NCBI GenBank assembly: GCA_002385815.1
Contig: DGEE01000064.1
Location: forward strand, 4,433-12,695
DNA: 8,263 nucleotides
Origin: Hungateiclostridiaceae bacterium UBA3934
GTDB lineage: Bacteria > Bacillota > Clostridia > Acetivibrionales > DTU013
Direction of reading: 5' to 3'
The position numbers and the translations under genes were made by a program. Below are positions 1-6,537 of the stretch, one piece after another (the stretch's first letter is position 1; each line of letters opens with the position of its first letter). The notes beneath the pieces were generated by a model. That model was given only the letters and a program-made list of their open reading frames with translations. It had not been told where the DNA came from and searched no databases.

Positions 1-1208
1 GCTTTTTCAAAGAAGTAAACCAGGTTCCCAAACCAGTAGCTGTTCATTTCAGGAATGCTGATAACAAGGTTGGGCACTCCGCCGTCGGTATGCGCCAGTA
101 CAGTCCCCTGCATCGCCATCTTGTTCACAAAATCCACATCTTTGCCAGCCAGGAAATTCAAGCCATCCAGATCGTCCTTGTCTGCCTTTATCATAATGTT
201 CTTTCTCGGCTTCTCAACATTGAGCACTGTCTCAAAGATGTTGCGGAGACCGTCCTGTATATACTGGCCCATTGAATGCAGATCCGTAGTAAAGTCCACG
301 CCTGCAGGGAATATGCCCTTCTGGTCCTTGCCTTCGCTCTCGCCATAAAGCTGTTTCCACCATTCGGTGAAATAGTGCATCGAGGGTTCGTAATTTACCA
401 TGATCTCGATGGTTTTACCCTTCCTGTAGAGTGCATTCCTCACTGCCGCATACTGATAGCACTCATTCACTGTCACATCATCATTGTTGTACTGGTCTGC
501 TGCATCGGCGGCACCCCTCATCATCTCATCTATATCGATGCCTGCCACTGCTATCGGCAGCAGTCCCACAGCTGTCAGCACAGAAAACCTCCCGCCTACA
601 TCGTCGGGTATCACAAAGCTCTCATATCCTTCTTCGTCCGCCAGTTTCTTCAGTGCGCCTCTGGCTTTGTCGGTGGTCGCATATATCCTTTTGGCCGCCT
701 CTTCCTTGCCGTATTTGCTCTCGAGATATTCCCTGAACACTCTGAATGCAATGGCTGGCTCAGTGGTCGTGCCTGATTTCGATATGACATTGACAGATAT
801 ATCCTTGCCGTCAAGCAGTTCGAAGAGCTCTGCCATATAAGTCGAACTGATGCTGTTTCCCACGAAATAAATTTCCGGCGTGTTCCGTTTCGACCTGGGC
901 ATCAGGTTGTGGAATGAATGTGCAAGCGCTTCTATCGCCGCTCTTGCACCCAGGTACGAGCCGCCGATCCCTATTACCACAAGGGCTTCCGAATCGGACT
1001 TTATTCTTTCAGCCGCTGCTTTGATCCTGGCAAATTCATCCCTGTCGTAGACTTTTGGCAGGTCGACCCATCCTGTGAAGTCGCTCCCCGGACCTGTTTT
1101 GTTGTGGAGCATCTCATGAGCTTTCTTTATGAATGGAGATAAACATGTTATTTCACTCTCATTGATAAAAGCTAATGCGTTTGAATAGTCCAGACCCAAT
1201 TTCTTCAT
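1..1208 (-). CDS. pgi: Glucose-6-phosphate isomerase, C-terminus cut off by window edge
   Basis: This enzyme interconverts glucose 6-phosphate and fructose 6-phosphate in the cytoplasm (glycolysis and gluconeogenesis). I translated the minus strand from ATG at 1206-1208 and obtained 402 residues with no stop before the window edge. Family landmarks in order: the GIGGSYLGARA phosphate-binding segment at residues 80-90, SKSGTTTE at 143-150, DVGGRFSV at 203-210, GESEGK at 289-294 carrying the catalytic Glu (E290), and TDLHSMGQ at 308-315 carrying the catalytic His (H311). The reading ends in YFFEK. Bacterial enzymes of this short type are about 450 residues, so roughly 45-50 residues are missing, including the conserved C-terminal active-site Lys; this is an edge effect, not a truncation. 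The start is supported by AGGAGG at 1217-1222, 8 nt upstream. A sigma-A promoter lies at 1333-1361. The gene runs divergently from the spore protein gene. Confidence 0.97.
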   Translation of the reverse strand, partial: MKKLGLDYSNALAFINESEITCLSPFIKKAHEMLHNKTGPGSDFTGWVDLPKVYDRDEFARIKAAAERIKSDSEALVVIGIGGSYLGARAAIEALAHSFHNLMPRSKRNTPEIYFVGNSISSTYMAELFELLDGKDISVNVISKSGTTTEPAIAFRVFREYLESKYGKEEAAKRIYATTDKARGALKKLADEEGYESFVIPDDVGGRFSVLTAVGLLPIAVAGIDIDEMMRGAADAADQYNNDDVTVNECYQYAAVRNALYRKGKTIEIMVNYEPSMHYFTEWWKQLYGESEGKDQKGIFPAGVDFTTDLHSMGQYIQDGLRNIFETVLNVEKPRKNIMIKADKDDLDGLNFLAGKDVDFVNKMAMQGTVLAHTDGGVPNLVISIPEMNSYWFGNLVYFFEK

Positions 1209-1332
1209 TTACTGTTCCTCCTGTATATTGTGTTTGATCCCGCACCGGCCTGCCTGCACTGCATTGGCTCACTGTCAGCTTCCATTCCGCCGGTCCTGCG
1301 GATATAATTAATTGTACCGTTATTTCCCACAT

Positions 1333-1361
1333 ATTATAGCAAATCGTTAAATTTTAATCAA
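1333..1361 (-). promoter_or_regulatory. Sigma-A type promoter of pgi
   Basis: On the minus strand, TTGATT (1361-1356) and TATAAT (1338-1333) are separated by exactly 17 nt. The -10 is perfect and the -35 matches consensus TTGACA at four of six positions. Transcription would start near 1326, giving a leader of about 118 nt before the pgi start. The leader contains a small hairpin (TCCGC at 1286-1290 pairing with GCGGA at 1298-1302, 7-nt loop), but no recognised riboswitch. Confidence 0.75.
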
Positions 1362-1741
1362 TGATAAATATCTCAGCCGGTACCGCCGCAATATCGCAAA
1401 GAATCAAGTGTGCAAAATTTCAACCAATGTCATTCGTCAATCAGCCGTATGGACAGAAATCCAACTAATGCCCTGTGCGAACAGGACGTGCAAGCGAGAA
1501 TCCAGCAATGCCAGGTGCCGGAAAACTTAAAATTAAAACTTAATGAATAATATTACATCATTCTATTTATCTTACAGCTTAATATTTATTAAATCGCAGA
1601 AAATATAACTGGCTGTATTTATTGCCTGGTTGGAACACTGGCGGAACAGGAATAAAACATGCATACGAAAATTTCTCTGTACCGAAGTGTTTAGCCGCAT
1701 TGTAAGTATAATTCACTGTATTGCAGAAACGAGGTGATTCT
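1362..1741. other. Intergenic region between pgi and the spore protein gene
   Basis: These 380 bases hold no credible gene. Positions 1377-1512 contain three or four degenerate copies of a ~40-nt unit, best seen as CCAATG/CTAATG/GCAATG at 1424-1429, 1465-1470 and 1505-1510. Positions 1522-1600 are AT-rich and contain AAAACTTAA twice (1522-1530 and 1535-1543) and an inverted pair TTAATA/TATTAA near 1579-1592. The promoter of the spore gene must lie in the last ~100 bases. I looked for a sigma-G or sigma-F promoter and found only a weak -10 candidate, CATTGTA at 1698-1704, which fits CATNNTA but has no good -35 at 17-18 nt. A TATAAT at 1707-1712 also lacks a partner. Confidence 0.5.
1731..1739 (+). 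promoter_or_regulatory. Ribosome binding site deciding the spore protein start
   Basis: GAGGTGATT matches the anti-Shine-Dalgarno sequence over AGGTGAT and sits only a few bases before ATG 1742. It lies inside the reading frame if the upstream start at 1721 were used, so it argues for 1742. Confidence 0.8.
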
Positions 1742-1966
1742 ATGTCAAGACCGAAAACTCCGTTGGTCCCGGAGGCCAGAGAAGCACTGACCAGATTCAA
1801 GATCGAGTGTGCTAAGGAAATCGGTCATGAACAGTTCGTAAAGGAGAACAACGATCATTACAAAGGCAACCTGACCGCTGCGCAGAACGGACGTGAGGGC
1901 GGGCCAATCGGCGGCCAGATGGTTAAAAGGATGATCGAGTTCGCAGAGAAAAATCTTCTGAAATAG
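1742..1966 (+). CDS. Small acid-soluble spore protein, alpha/beta type
   Basis: Proteins of this family coat and protect DNA in the developing forespore and are degraded by the GPR protease at germination. The product has 74 residues. Family features: LVPEAREAL near the N-terminus, a GPR-like segment IECAKEIG around residues 22-29, and the C-terminal block GNLTAAQNG ... GGQMVKRMIEFAEKNL. The ATG at 1742 is chosen over an in-frame start at 1721 because GAGGTGATT (1731-1739) is a very good ribosome binding site for it. Two things are odd. The GPR segment reads E-C-A-K-E where the family usually has E-(I/F/L/V)-A-(S/T/N)-E. The usual (G/S)xVGG(E/Q/N)MV run is expanded to NGREGGPIGGQMV. Expression is expected late in the forespore under sigma-G, by family knowledge; the sequence does not show this clearly. 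The gene stands alone and ends at a hairpin shared with pheT. Confidence 0.93.
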   Translation: MSRPKTPLVPEAREALTRFKIECAKEIGHEQFVKENNDHYKGNLTAAQNGREGGPIGGQMVKRMIEFAEKNLLK

Positions 1967-1994
1967 CAGACAGGATCCAAGGCTTAAACAGCAG

Positions 1995-2066
1995 GAAAAA
2001 ACAAAGGAGACGGAGGTCCGCCTCAAACTGTTCCATACAGTAGTCGGCAATCCCCGTCTCCTTTTA
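1995..2066. terminator. Bidirectional intrinsic terminator between spore gene and pheT
   Basis: AAAGGAGACGG (2003-2013) pairs perfectly over 11 bp with CCGTCTCCTTT (2054-2064). On the plus strand the stem is followed by a short T-rich run (CCTTTTAT), ending spore-gene transcription. On the minus strand it is followed by TTTGTTTTTT (complement of 1994-2005), a stronger T-run that would end the pheST transcript. The ~40-nt loop is unusually long and contains its own hairpin: GAGG (2013-2016) pairing with CCTC (2021-2024) around a TCCG tetraloop. Confidence 0.75.
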
Positions 2067-2202
2067 TAGCACTTTCTTTTTATGCCTGTTCTTCAAAAGT
2101 CCGATAGCGAAAGTAAAGTTTCAAGCCTGAGCCCAGCTTTTACGTCTGTTCTTTACAGACCCGTCTGCTTACCTTTGCCCTCTTTCCCCGCCATTTCCTT
2201 CG
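2067..2202 (-). other. 3' untranslated stretch of pheT
   Basis: There is no gene between the pheT stop and the shared terminator. The stretch contains a 6-bp hairpin, GTCTGT (2144-2149) with ACAGAC (2155-2160), and a 16-nt direct repeat with 14 matches at 2078-2093 and 2138-2153, exactly 60 nt apart. No function is evident. Confidence 0.4.
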
Positions 2203-4593
2203 CTACATCCTCAGCTGTGCACCCAGCTCATTCATCAACGCCTTTGTTATCTTCTCCATGACCTTGCTCACTTCCTCATCGGTCAGCGTCCTGTCAGAAG
2301 CGCGGAATGTGATGCTGTATGCGACGCTCTTCTTTCCTTCGGGCACCTGCTTGCCCTTGTAAACATCGAAGAGCTTTACATCCTCGAAAATCCGGCCTGC
2401 TCTGTCAGTTATGACCTTTTCGATCTTCCTCACAGGTATGCCGTCATCCACGAGCACGGCTATATCCCTCGTCACCGCCGGGAACTTCGGCAACGGCTTA
2501 TATTCAGGCACCATGGACGAATTCCGGATCAGAGGATCTATATCTATCAGGGCAACATAATTCCTTTGGGCCGCTTCAAAGTTTTCTGCCACATTCGGAT
2601 GTATCTCGCCGAGTATGCCGCAGTTTGCGCCCCTGATCGTCAGCCGTGCTGTCCTGCCAGGATGAAATGTCGGATCATCCTTTACCGGTTCCAGTTCATA
2701 ATCCCCGATGCCCAGAGCTTCCATCAGTTCAGCTATCACGCCGGAAAGGTCATAAAAATCAACGTCCCCATACATTCCAATGGTCAGGACCGGCCTTTCC
2801 TCAGGCTGCTCTGTCAGCGGCAAGCTCTTCGGAAGGTACACATACGACATCTCGAACAATTTCGCCTCTTCGACTCTTCTGTTGTAATTGGTAGCAAGGA
2901 CTTTCATCATGTCCGGAATCGTCGTCGTCCTCATTATGCTGTAGTCCTCGCCAAGAGGATTCGATATGACGATGGGTTTCCTCAGTGGGCTGTCCTGGGG
3001 CAGATTTATCATATCGAATACCTTCGGGCTTGTGAACGAGTAGGTATATGTCTCGGACAGACCACATGACAGCATCGTTTGTGCAATCAAATCCATTACC
3101 TTCTGCTTCGCCGTCTTGCCTCCAATCGTAGCTGCCCTGCCTTCCAGCAATGTTGGCTTTATATTGTTGTAATCATAGAATCTCGCCACTTCCTCCGCCA
3201 GGTCCGCTTCACATTCCAGGTCACGTCTGAATGTGGGGGGTGTCACAGTCCCCGCTTCCTCATCGATCGCGATTTCAAGGCGCCTGAATATATCAAGCAT
3301 CTTATCAGTGCCGATGTCGGTGCCAAGCAGGGAATTGATGGAATCCGGGTCAAACGGGAACGTCTTCCTCTCCGCTTTCTTCGGATAGCAGTCCATGACT
3401 CCCTTGCACACTGTTCCCGCACCAAGCTCTTCCACCAGCTGGGCAGCTCTGTTGAGCGCGTTGACAACATTCTCAGGATCCAGTCCTTTCTCGAACCGAC
3501 TTGAAGATTCGGTCCTCATGCCCAGCTTCTTTGCAGTAAGACGCACTGATATGCCGTCGAAGTTGGCAGACTCGAACAGTATGGTCTTTGTTTCAGGTGT
3601 GATCTCACTGTTTTCGCCGCCCATCACGCCAGCTACAGCTACCGGCCTCTCAGCATCGGCGATGACAAGCATCGACTCGTCCAGCTTCCTGTCCTGCCCG
3701 TCCAGTGTACGCATGATCTCACCGGCTTCAGCCCGTCTCACTATTATGCTGTGTCCTTTGAGATTTTCCAGGTCGAAAGCATGCATGGGCTGCCCGTATT
3801 CGAGCATGACATAGTTGGTTATGTCAACTATGTTGTTGATCGGCCTGATTCCCGATGCTCTCAGCCTTTCCTGCATCCAGCGCGGTGACGGGGCTATTCT
3901 GACATTCTCAACTACCCTGGCTGCGTAACGTGCACAAAGGTCAGGCGCCTTTATCTCTACTGTTGCCTTACCTTCTACAGGACCGCCAAGCTCCTTCACA
4001 GTAACTGCAGGAATGCTGAAGGATGTCCCGAACGTGGCGGCAGATTCCCTGGCCAGACCGATAATACTAAGGCAATCAGGCCTGTTGGTGGTGATCTCAA
4101 ATTCCACCACAGTGTCATTCATACCCAGGTATTCCTTAATGTCAGTCCCTGGTGCAGGCTCGCCTTCCAGGATGAATATCCCGTCTTCATCCGCATCAGG
4201 GTAATCATCTTTCGTTAGCCCCAGCTCGAAGATAGAACACATCATGCCGGCGGATTCAATGCCTCTGAGCTTTCCTTTTTTGATTTTCTTGCCTCCCGGC
4301 AGGCTCGAACCATCCAGTGCAATCGGGACCAGATCGCCCTCTTTGATATTTGTCGCACCAGTAACAATCTGGATCGGCCCGGTGCCGGCATCAACCTGGC
4401 AGACCAGCAGACGGTCCGCATCAGGGTGTTTTTCTACAGAAAGTATCCTCCCGACTACGACCTTGTCTATCTCCGAACCCTGTACCTCCCAGCCCTCTAC
4501 CTTGGAACCCGACATGGTCAGTGCGTGGGCGTATTCCTTCGGGCTTACATCTATGTCTGTGTAATCTTTCAGCCATTTCAACGGTAATTTCAT
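2203..4593 (-). CDS. pheT: Phenylalanyl-tRNA synthetase beta subunit
   Basis: This is the large subunit of the cytoplasmic alpha2beta2 enzyme that attaches phenylalanine to tRNA-Phe. It supplies tRNA recognition and the editing site that removes mischarged Tyr. From ATG at 4593 the product has 796 residues, the normal length for full bacterial PheT. Domains in order: an N-terminal segment MKLPLKWLKDY; an EMAPII-like tRNA-binding fold at ~40-150 with HPDADRL (56-62) and GKLRGIESAGMMCS (107-120); FEITTNRPDCLS at ~165-176; the B3/B4 editing region in the middle; the B5 domain; the synthetase-like core with FRRDLECEADLAEEVAR; and a C-terminal anticodon-binding FDX-ACB domain over roughly the last 95 residues, starting near PKFPAVTRDIAVLV. 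An in-frame ATG at 4641 would add 16 residues, but 4593 has the ribosome binding site and matches the family N-terminus. It follows pheS after 99 bp in the same transcript. Confidence 0.98.
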   Translation of the reverse strand: MKLPLKWLKDYTDIDVSPKEYAHALTMSGSKVEGWEVQGSEIDKVVVGRILSVEKHPDADRLLVCQVDAGTGPIQIVTGATNIKEGDLVPIALDGSSLPGGKKIKKGKLRGIESAGMMCSIFELGLTKDDYPDADEDGIFILEGEPAPGTDIKEYLGMNDTVVEFEITTNRPDCLSIIGLARESAATFGTSFSIPAVTVKELGGPVEGKATVEIKAPDLCARYAARVVENVRIAPSPRWMQERLRASGIRPINNIVDITNYVMLEYGQPMHAFDLENLKGHSIIVRRAEAGEIMRTLDGQDRKLDESMLVIADAERPVAVAGVMGGENSEITPETKTILFESANFDGISVRLTAKKLGMRTESSSRFEKGLDPENVVNALNRAAQLVEELGAGTVCKGVMDCYPKKAERKTFPFDPDSINSLLGTDIGTDKMLDIFRRLEIAIDEEAGTVTPPTFRRDLECEADLAEEVARFYDYNNIKPTLLEGRAATIGGKTAKQKVMDLIAQTMLSCGLSETYTYSFTSPKVFDMINLPQDSPLRKPIVISNPLGEDYSIMRTTTIPDMMKVLATNYNRRVEEAKLFEMSYVYLPKSLPLTEQPEERPVLTIGMYGDVDFYDLSGVIAELMEALGIGDYELEPVKDDPTFHPGRTARLTIRGANCGILGEIHPNVAENFEAAQRNYVALIDIDPLIRNSSMVPEYKPLPKFPAVTRDIAVLVDDGIPVRKIEKVITDRAGRIFEDVKLFDVYKGKQVPEGKKSVAYSITFRASDRTLTDEEVSKVMEKITKALMNELGAQLRM

Positions 4594-4602
4594 TTCTATG
4601 AT

Positions 4603-4610
4603 CTCCCTTC
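4603..4610 (-). promoter_or_regulatory. Ribosome binding site deciding the pheT start
   Basis: On the minus strand GAAGGGAG (4610-4603) lies 9 nt before ATG 4593. It falls inside the frame of the longer candidate starting at 4641, so it supports the shorter protein beginning MKLPLKW. Confidence 0.75.
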
Positions 4611-4667
4611 TCTTACGCTTGGTATCTGCATTTTTCAACAAGGGCTTTCCCGACTTCCTGCAGCATT

Positions 4668-4685
4668 TCCCGGGATCAGCCCGGA
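4668..4685 (-). other. GC-rich hairpin between pheS and pheT
   Basis: Just after the pheS stop, CCGGG (4684-4680 on the minus strand) pairs with CCCGG (4674-4670) around a 5-nt loop. No T-run follows, so it is not a terminator. It may stabilise or mark the pheS-pheT junction, but this is a guess from structure only. Confidence 0.4.
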
Positions 4686-4692
4686 ACTCTGC

Positions 4693-5712
4693 CTAGAACT
4701 GCCTGAGGAAACGCATGTCGTTTTCGTACAGCAATCTCATGTCGTCGATATTGAATTTCCCCATGGCTGTCCTTTCGACTCCAAGCCCGAATGCAAAACC
4801 GCTGTATTCCTTCGGGTCTATCCCGCAGATACGCAATACATTCGGATGGACCATGCCTGCACCCAGTATCTCTATCCAGCCTTCATCCTTGCACATCCTG
4901 CATCCTTTGCCGCCGCAGGACCAGCATGATACATCGACCTCGGCACTTGGCTCGGTGAACTGGAAATGATGAGGCCTCAGCCTAATCCTGGTGTCTTCGC
5001 CGAACAGGCTCCTGGCAAACAACTGGAGCGTTCCTATCAGGTCGCCCATGGTCACGCCGCGGTCCACCACCAGCCCTTCCACCTGATAGAATATGGGAGA
5101 ATGCGTCGCATCCACAGCGTCAGATCTGTAGACCCTTCCAGGGCATATGATCTTTATCGGGGGCTTCTTCTTCTCCATGACCCTTATCTGTACCGGCGAT
5201 GTCTGACTCCTGAGCAGGAAATCGTCATTTATGAAAAAGGTGTCCTGCGAATCCCTTGCCGGATGACCGGGCGGGATGTTCAATGCCTCGAAATTATAAT
5301 AATCGAGTTCCACCTCAGGACCCTCGGCTATTTCATAACCAAGCCCGATAAATACTTCCTTTATCTCATCCATCACTATACTCAGAGGATGTTTTTTGCC
5401 TATAAAACGCCGCTTGCCGGGTATCGTCACATCGATGGCCTCTTTTTCAAGCCTTGACAGACGTTCCTTTTCCTGCAGGCTCTTTGTCTTCGCCTCCAGT
5501 ATTTTTTCGATGAAGCTCCGCACTTCGTTTGCAAGCTGGCCTATTTGGGGCCTTTCCTCAGGTGTAAGCTGTCCCATGCCTCTTAGCACCGCTGTCAGCT
5601 CACCTTTCTTGCCAAGATATTGCAGCCGGATGCTCTCCAGTTCCGCCAGTGAACCGGCCTGATTCAATCTCTTTTCCGCTTCCAGCTTTATGTTGTTCAA
5701 CTGTTCCCGCAT
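4693..5712 (-). CDS. pheS: Phenylalanyl-tRNA synthetase alpha subunit
   Basis: This is the catalytic subunit, a class II synthetase that activates Phe with ATP and transfers it to tRNA-Phe together with PheT. The product has 339 residues, the usual length. An N-terminal coiled coil (~1-90, rich in E/K/L with LQYLGKKGELT) binds tRNA. The class II core follows: HPLS near 108-111 (motif 1 region), the motif 2 region at 193-213 with RVYRSD and the conserved Arg, and motif 3, GFAFGLGVERTAM (305-317). RPHHFQFTEPSAEVD (246-260) belongs to the active site. A CxxC...CxxC cluster (C263, C266, C271, C274) matches the zinc-ribbon-like insert common in Firmicute PheS. The start at 5712 has AGGAGG at about 9 nt upstream (TAAAGGAGGAACCACA). 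The gene is first in the pheST operon and is controlled by the T-box leader upstream. Confidence 0.98.
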   Translation of the reverse strand: MREQLNNIKLEAEKRLNQAGSLAELESIRLQYLGKKGELTAVLRGMGQLTPEERPQIGQLANEVRSFIEKILEAKTKSLQEKERLSRLEKEAIDVTIPGKRRFIGKKHPLSIVMDEIKEVFIGLGYEIAEGPEVELDYYNFEALNIPPGHPARDSQDTFFINDDFLLRSQTSPVQIRVMEKKKPPIKIICPGRVYRSDAVDATHSPIFYQVEGLVVDRGVTMGDLIGTLQLFARSLFGEDTRIRLRPHHFQFTEPSAEVDVSCWSCGGKGCRMCKDEGWIEILGAGMVHPNVLRICGIDPKEYSGFAFGLGVERTAMGKFNIDDMRLLYENDMRFLRQF

Positions 5713-5763
5713 TGTGGTTCCTCCTTTATATTATTGGACACATCATCAGTTGTTTTCTTCCCG

Positions 5764-5803
5764 ATAAATAATAAAACCTTCGCCCCCACGCAAGGGACGA
5801 AGG
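5764..5803 (-). terminator. Intrinsic terminator of the pheST leader
   Basis: On the minus strand, CCTTCGTCCC (5803-5794) pairs with GGGGCGAAGG (5786-5777), ten pairs including one G-U, with a 7-nt loop. It is followed by TTTTATTATTTAT. It is the default, off-state structure that competes with the T-box antiterminator and stops transcription when tRNA-Phe is charged. The pheS ribosome binding site lies about 45 nt further on. Confidence 0.9.
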
Positions 5804-5811
5804 CTGTAACT

Positions 5812-5829
5812 CCGCGGTACCACCCAATT
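5812..5829 (-). promoter_or_regulatory. T-box sequence / antiterminator core
   Basis: The minus strand reads AATTGGGTGGTACCGCGG, the conserved T-box consensus. The UGGU within it would pair with the free ACCA end of tRNA: its final U fits the A73 discriminator base of tRNA-Phe, agreeing with the UUC specifier and the downstream gene. Confidence 0.95.
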
Positions 5830-5983
5830 TTCCGTATGTACGGACACTCTGCTGCGACTTCCCTCACTGCACTCCCAGGCAAATCGGGTAAATCGCTACC
5901 TGTCTGTTAACGGCCAGGCGCCGGCATCTCCTACTTGACCCGCCGCGCGGTTGTCAAATCAGGTTCACTCAGATATCGGAACT

Positions 5984-6060
5984 GATCCGCATATCATCGT
6001 CGATCCCTCACTGACACAGACCTGTATACCAGCATCGATCCGCATACTGACACAGATCTG
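5984..6060 (-). repeat. Imperfect direct repeats inside the T-box leader linker
   Basis: In plus-strand terms, 6001-6024 (CGATCC, then ACTGACACAGACCTG) and 6036-6060 (CGATCC, then ACTGACACAGATCTG) match apart from the few bases between the blocks and one substitution. The 11-mer ACTGACACAGA is exact at 6010-6020 and 6046-6056. GATCCGCATA also occurs at 5984-5993 and 6037-6046. CCTGTAT (6021-6027) can pair with ATACAGG (6072-6078), so the repeats sit in and beside a stem of the linker. Confidence 0.7.
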
Positions 6061-6250
6061 AATATGTCGCCATACAGGCCGGGCGGTTTTCAGGATGCAG
6101 CTCCGGAGGGAACTTCGCCGGTGTGTACATTGGTGCTGCTTTCAGCCACGGCAGCTCCTCTCTGTAAAGTCCGTTCCGGTTACTTTCCTCTTTCATTGCT
6201 TTTGAAGATCACCATATTTAATTTATTATATTTCATATTTCGTTTAAGGT

Positions 6251-6279
6251 ATTATATACAATATGCATCTTAAAATCAA
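6251..6279 (-). promoter_or_regulatory. Sigma-A type promoter of pheST
   Basis: On the minus strand, TTGATT (6279-6274) and TATAAT (6256-6251) are 17 nt apart, with a TG two bases upstream of the -10. Transcription would begin near 6244, just before the T-box stem I. The two boxes and spacing are identical to those of the pgi promoter in this window. Confidence 0.75.
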
Positions 6280-6365
6280 GGTGTTTGCAGGCAGCCTTAT
6301 TCGAATTTGTTGTCTCGATTGAAAAAGTTATTTCAACCCCAAAATAGCCAGCAGTGGAATTAAGT

Positions 6366-6465
6366 TTTGCAAATCAGGTGAGATCCTGAGACAGAAGCTA
6401 GTTTTTGCAAACCATGAGAAAGACAGGGTGCATTGCATCAACCGCCACCTCCCGGCATTTGCAAA
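6366..6465. repeat. Three copies of the palindrome TTTGCAAA
   Basis: The perfect 8-bp palindrome occurs at 6366-6373, 6404-6411 and 6458-6465. Copies 1 and 2 share longer flanks (TTTTGCAAA, then CA and TGAGA). Copy 3 overlaps the -35 box of the candidate promoter of the TPR gene. Clustering of a palindrome over a promoter is what a repressor or regulator site would look like, but no regulator is identified. Confidence 0.6.
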
Positions 6466-6488
6466 TATGCGTATCAATGGTTTATAAT
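6459..6488 (+). promoter_or_regulatory. Candidate promoter of the TPR gene
   Basis: TTGCAA (6459-6464) and TATAAT (6483-6488) are separated by 18 nt. The -10 is perfect; the -35 begins TTG. Transcription would start near 6495, about 50 nt before the TPR gene's start codon. Confidence 0.6.
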
Positions 6489-6531
6489 TGTTTTGGTTCA
6501 TTTGAAACCAGGCTTTCGAAATTTCTTAAGC

Positions 6532-6537
6532 GGAGGG
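6532..6537 (+). promoter_or_regulatory. Ribosome binding site deciding the TPR protein start
   Basis: GGAGGG lies 8 nt before ATG 6546. The longer frame could begin upstream at 6405 (TTG), but that start precedes the candidate promoter and has no comparable site. Confidence 0.75.

Larger units (their letters stand above)
5764..6244 (-). promoter_or_regulatory. T-box leader (tRNA-Phe-sensing) of pheST
   Basis: This 5' leader binds uncharged tRNA-Phe and then adopts an antiterminator form that lets transcription run into pheST. Read on the minus strand, the specifier region fits well: GAGG (6190-6187) pairs with CCTC (6109-6106), and CCGG (6179-6176) pairs with CCGG (6121-6118). Between these helices lie AGTA (6184-6181) on one side and GAAG followed by UUC (6112-6110) on the other. 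UUC is a Phe codon, as expected. AGAGAG follows near 6164-6159, then the apical part of stem I. Downstream are a variable linker (5960-6060), an element AGTAG...CCGTTAA (5935-5906) of a kind I recall from clostridial leaders, a short stem (5831-5844), the T-box itself (5812-5829) and the terminator. The predicted leader is about 530 nt, longer than most. Confidence 0.93.

Noticed and set aside
276..776. A 166-residue plus-strand open frame
   Set aside because: It is antisense to pgi, which has clear family motifs; composition (rich in H, C, I) is that of a shadow frame.
1377..1512. A CRISPR-like array
   Set aside because: The units are too degenerate (about half matching) and lack identical repeats with unique spacers.
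1658..1712. A sigma-G or sigma-A promoter for the spore gene
   Set aside because: CATTGTA (1698-1704) and TATAAT (1707-1712) lack a matching -35 at the right distance, so no promoter is called.
2566..3069. A 167-residue plus-strand open frame inside pheT
   Set aside because: Antisense to the conserved pheT coding sequence, with no ribosome binding site or recognisable domain.
4594..4641. A longer pheT start adding 16 residues
   Set aside because: The extension is not family-like and contains the ribosome binding site of the downstream ATG at 4593.
5697..5882. A 61-residue minus-strand open frame across the T-box, terminator and pheS start
   Set aside because: It runs through the T-box and terminator and overlaps the pheS start in another frame; no coding signs.
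6008..6196. A 62-residue minus-strand open frame within the T-box leader, a possible leader peptide
   Set aside because: It overlaps the specifier loop and stem I, has no ribosome binding site, and the RNA structure fully explains the region.
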